This document shows positions 63,592-64,000 of a DNA stretch of 64,000 bases, one piece after another (position 1 is the stretch's first letter; each line of letters starts with the position of its first letter). The notes beneath the pieces were generated by a model. The model made no database searches and was not told the DNA's origin. It saw only the letters and a program-made list of their open reading frames with translations. Position numbers and translations under genes: made by a program. The stretch comes from CBDEUK01 sp965250225 (GTDB taxonomy: Bacteria > Pseudomonadota > Gammaproteobacteria > Eutrophobiales > Eutrophobiaceae): positions 96,953 to 160,952 of the forward strand of contig CBDFNQ010000027.1 of NCBI GenBank assembly GCA_965250225.1, read 5' to 3'.

Positions 63592-63917
63592 TGGCCAGAC
63601 CAAGCTTAAAATCATTTAAAGAGAAAGCACTTAAACAACCAGGAGTGCAAAAAATTTATGATGAACTCTCCTCCGCATACGAATTGAGAAGAAAGCTTGT
63701 TTCTTTACGTCAGAAAGCCGGCCTAACCCAGGAACAAGTTGCTGAAAAATTACGTACCAACAAGAGTAACATTTCTCGCCTTGAAAGTGTGAACGCCACA
63801 AATTCTCCGAAATTATCAACAATTACTGATTACGCAGAAGCGATCGGATACGATATTAAAATCAAATTTGTATCAAAGAAGAAAAGAGAACGTAAAAAAT
63901 ATTCAGTACTAAAGTAG
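63591..63917 (+). CDS. higA: HigA-type antitoxin, helix-turn-helix protein
   Basis: I chose the ATG at 63591, giving 108 residues that start MARPSLKSFKEKAL. The helix-turn-helix is RRKLVSLRQKAGLTQEQVAEKLRTNKSNISRLES. A longer upstream reading is just the toxin in another frame. The toxin precedes the antitoxin, as in HigBA, with stop and start overlapping. The antitoxin should neutralise the toxin and repress the operon through the palindrome upstream of higB. Confidence 0.85.
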   Translation: MARPSLKSFKEKALKQPGVQKIYDELSSAYELRRKLVSLRQKAGLTQEQVAEKLRTNKSNISRLESVNATNSPKLSTITDYAEAIGYDIKIKFVSKKKRERKKYSVLK

Positions 63918-64000
63918 ATCGATCAGGAAAATAAATCTGTCTCCTTTATCGAAAAAAAAGTATTATTATACTGACACTCATTATTTATTTTGATGTGGCG

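Overview
The window comes from a methylotrophic bacterium, most likely a gammaproteobacterium of fairly low GC (judged by eye). The evidence is a dense set of genes for C1 oxidation bound to tetrahydromethanopterin (H4MPT) and methanofuran/methylofuran, next to gammaproteobacterial housekeeping genes: NrdAB with two ATP cones, an LplT-Aas fusion, YaaA, TrhO and YqhA. A Methylophaga-like lineage is a reasonable guess, but nothing here fixes the genus. I recognised no rRNA, tRNA, CRISPR array, insertion sequence or prophage.

1-17.4 kb is C1 oxidation. After the end of a MxaJ/XoxJ-type binding protein and an unknown exported protein, two minus-strand units follow. Unit 1 (transcribed fhcB1-fhcA1-fhcD1-fhcC1-fdhB-fdhA) is the usual bacterial formyltransferase/hydrolase complex joined to an NAD-dependent formate dehydrogenase. 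Unit 2 (transcribed fmdD-fmdB-fmdA-ftr-fmdC-fdxA-fprA) is a second, archaeal-looking set. Its B subunit keeps the metal-binding cysteine that FhcB1 has lost. It also has the separate molybdopterin-binding D subunit, a 7Fe ferredoxin and a ferredoxin-NADP reductase. I infer two parallel exits for formyl-methanofuran: hydrolysis to formate then NADH, and direct oxidation to CO2 with electrons passing to ferredoxin and NADP. The second could in principle run in reverse. This is the most interesting system in the window.

17.7-29.1 kb, mostly plus strand, holds the rest of the pathway and its cofactors: beta-RFAP synthase, MtdB, an ATP-grasp protein, Mch, a RimK-like ATP-grasp, a CitG-like protein, Fae, a HisA-like protein (minus strand), MfnD-, MfnF- and MfnE-like enzymes and PabB. 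Fae, MtdB and Mch take formaldehyde to methenyl- and formyl-H4MPT. Ftr (FhcD) moves the formyl group to methylofuran for either complex.

29.3-44.8 kb is general: a chemoreceptor with a FliA-type promoter, nrdAB with a four-hairpin 3' region and DnaA boxes upstream, a REC-PAS protein, a lipase, LplT-Aas, a MarR/cytochrome P460 pair around a palindrome, a lipoprotein, a phasin, a SYLF protein and YaaA. 44.9-56.9 kb has a double-J/PilZ protein, a three-domain PII-like protein with a DUF1538 transporter, TrhO, YqhA, DUF547, DUF4396, an RND pump and a small membrane protein.

57-64 kb is a DNA-processing and accessory stretch: a SNF2 helicase with a SWIM partner, RecQ, a small protein and a HigBA-type toxin-antitoxin. 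Three genes here (SWIM tail, recQ, higB) each look one base short, which suggests either local sequence error or decay.
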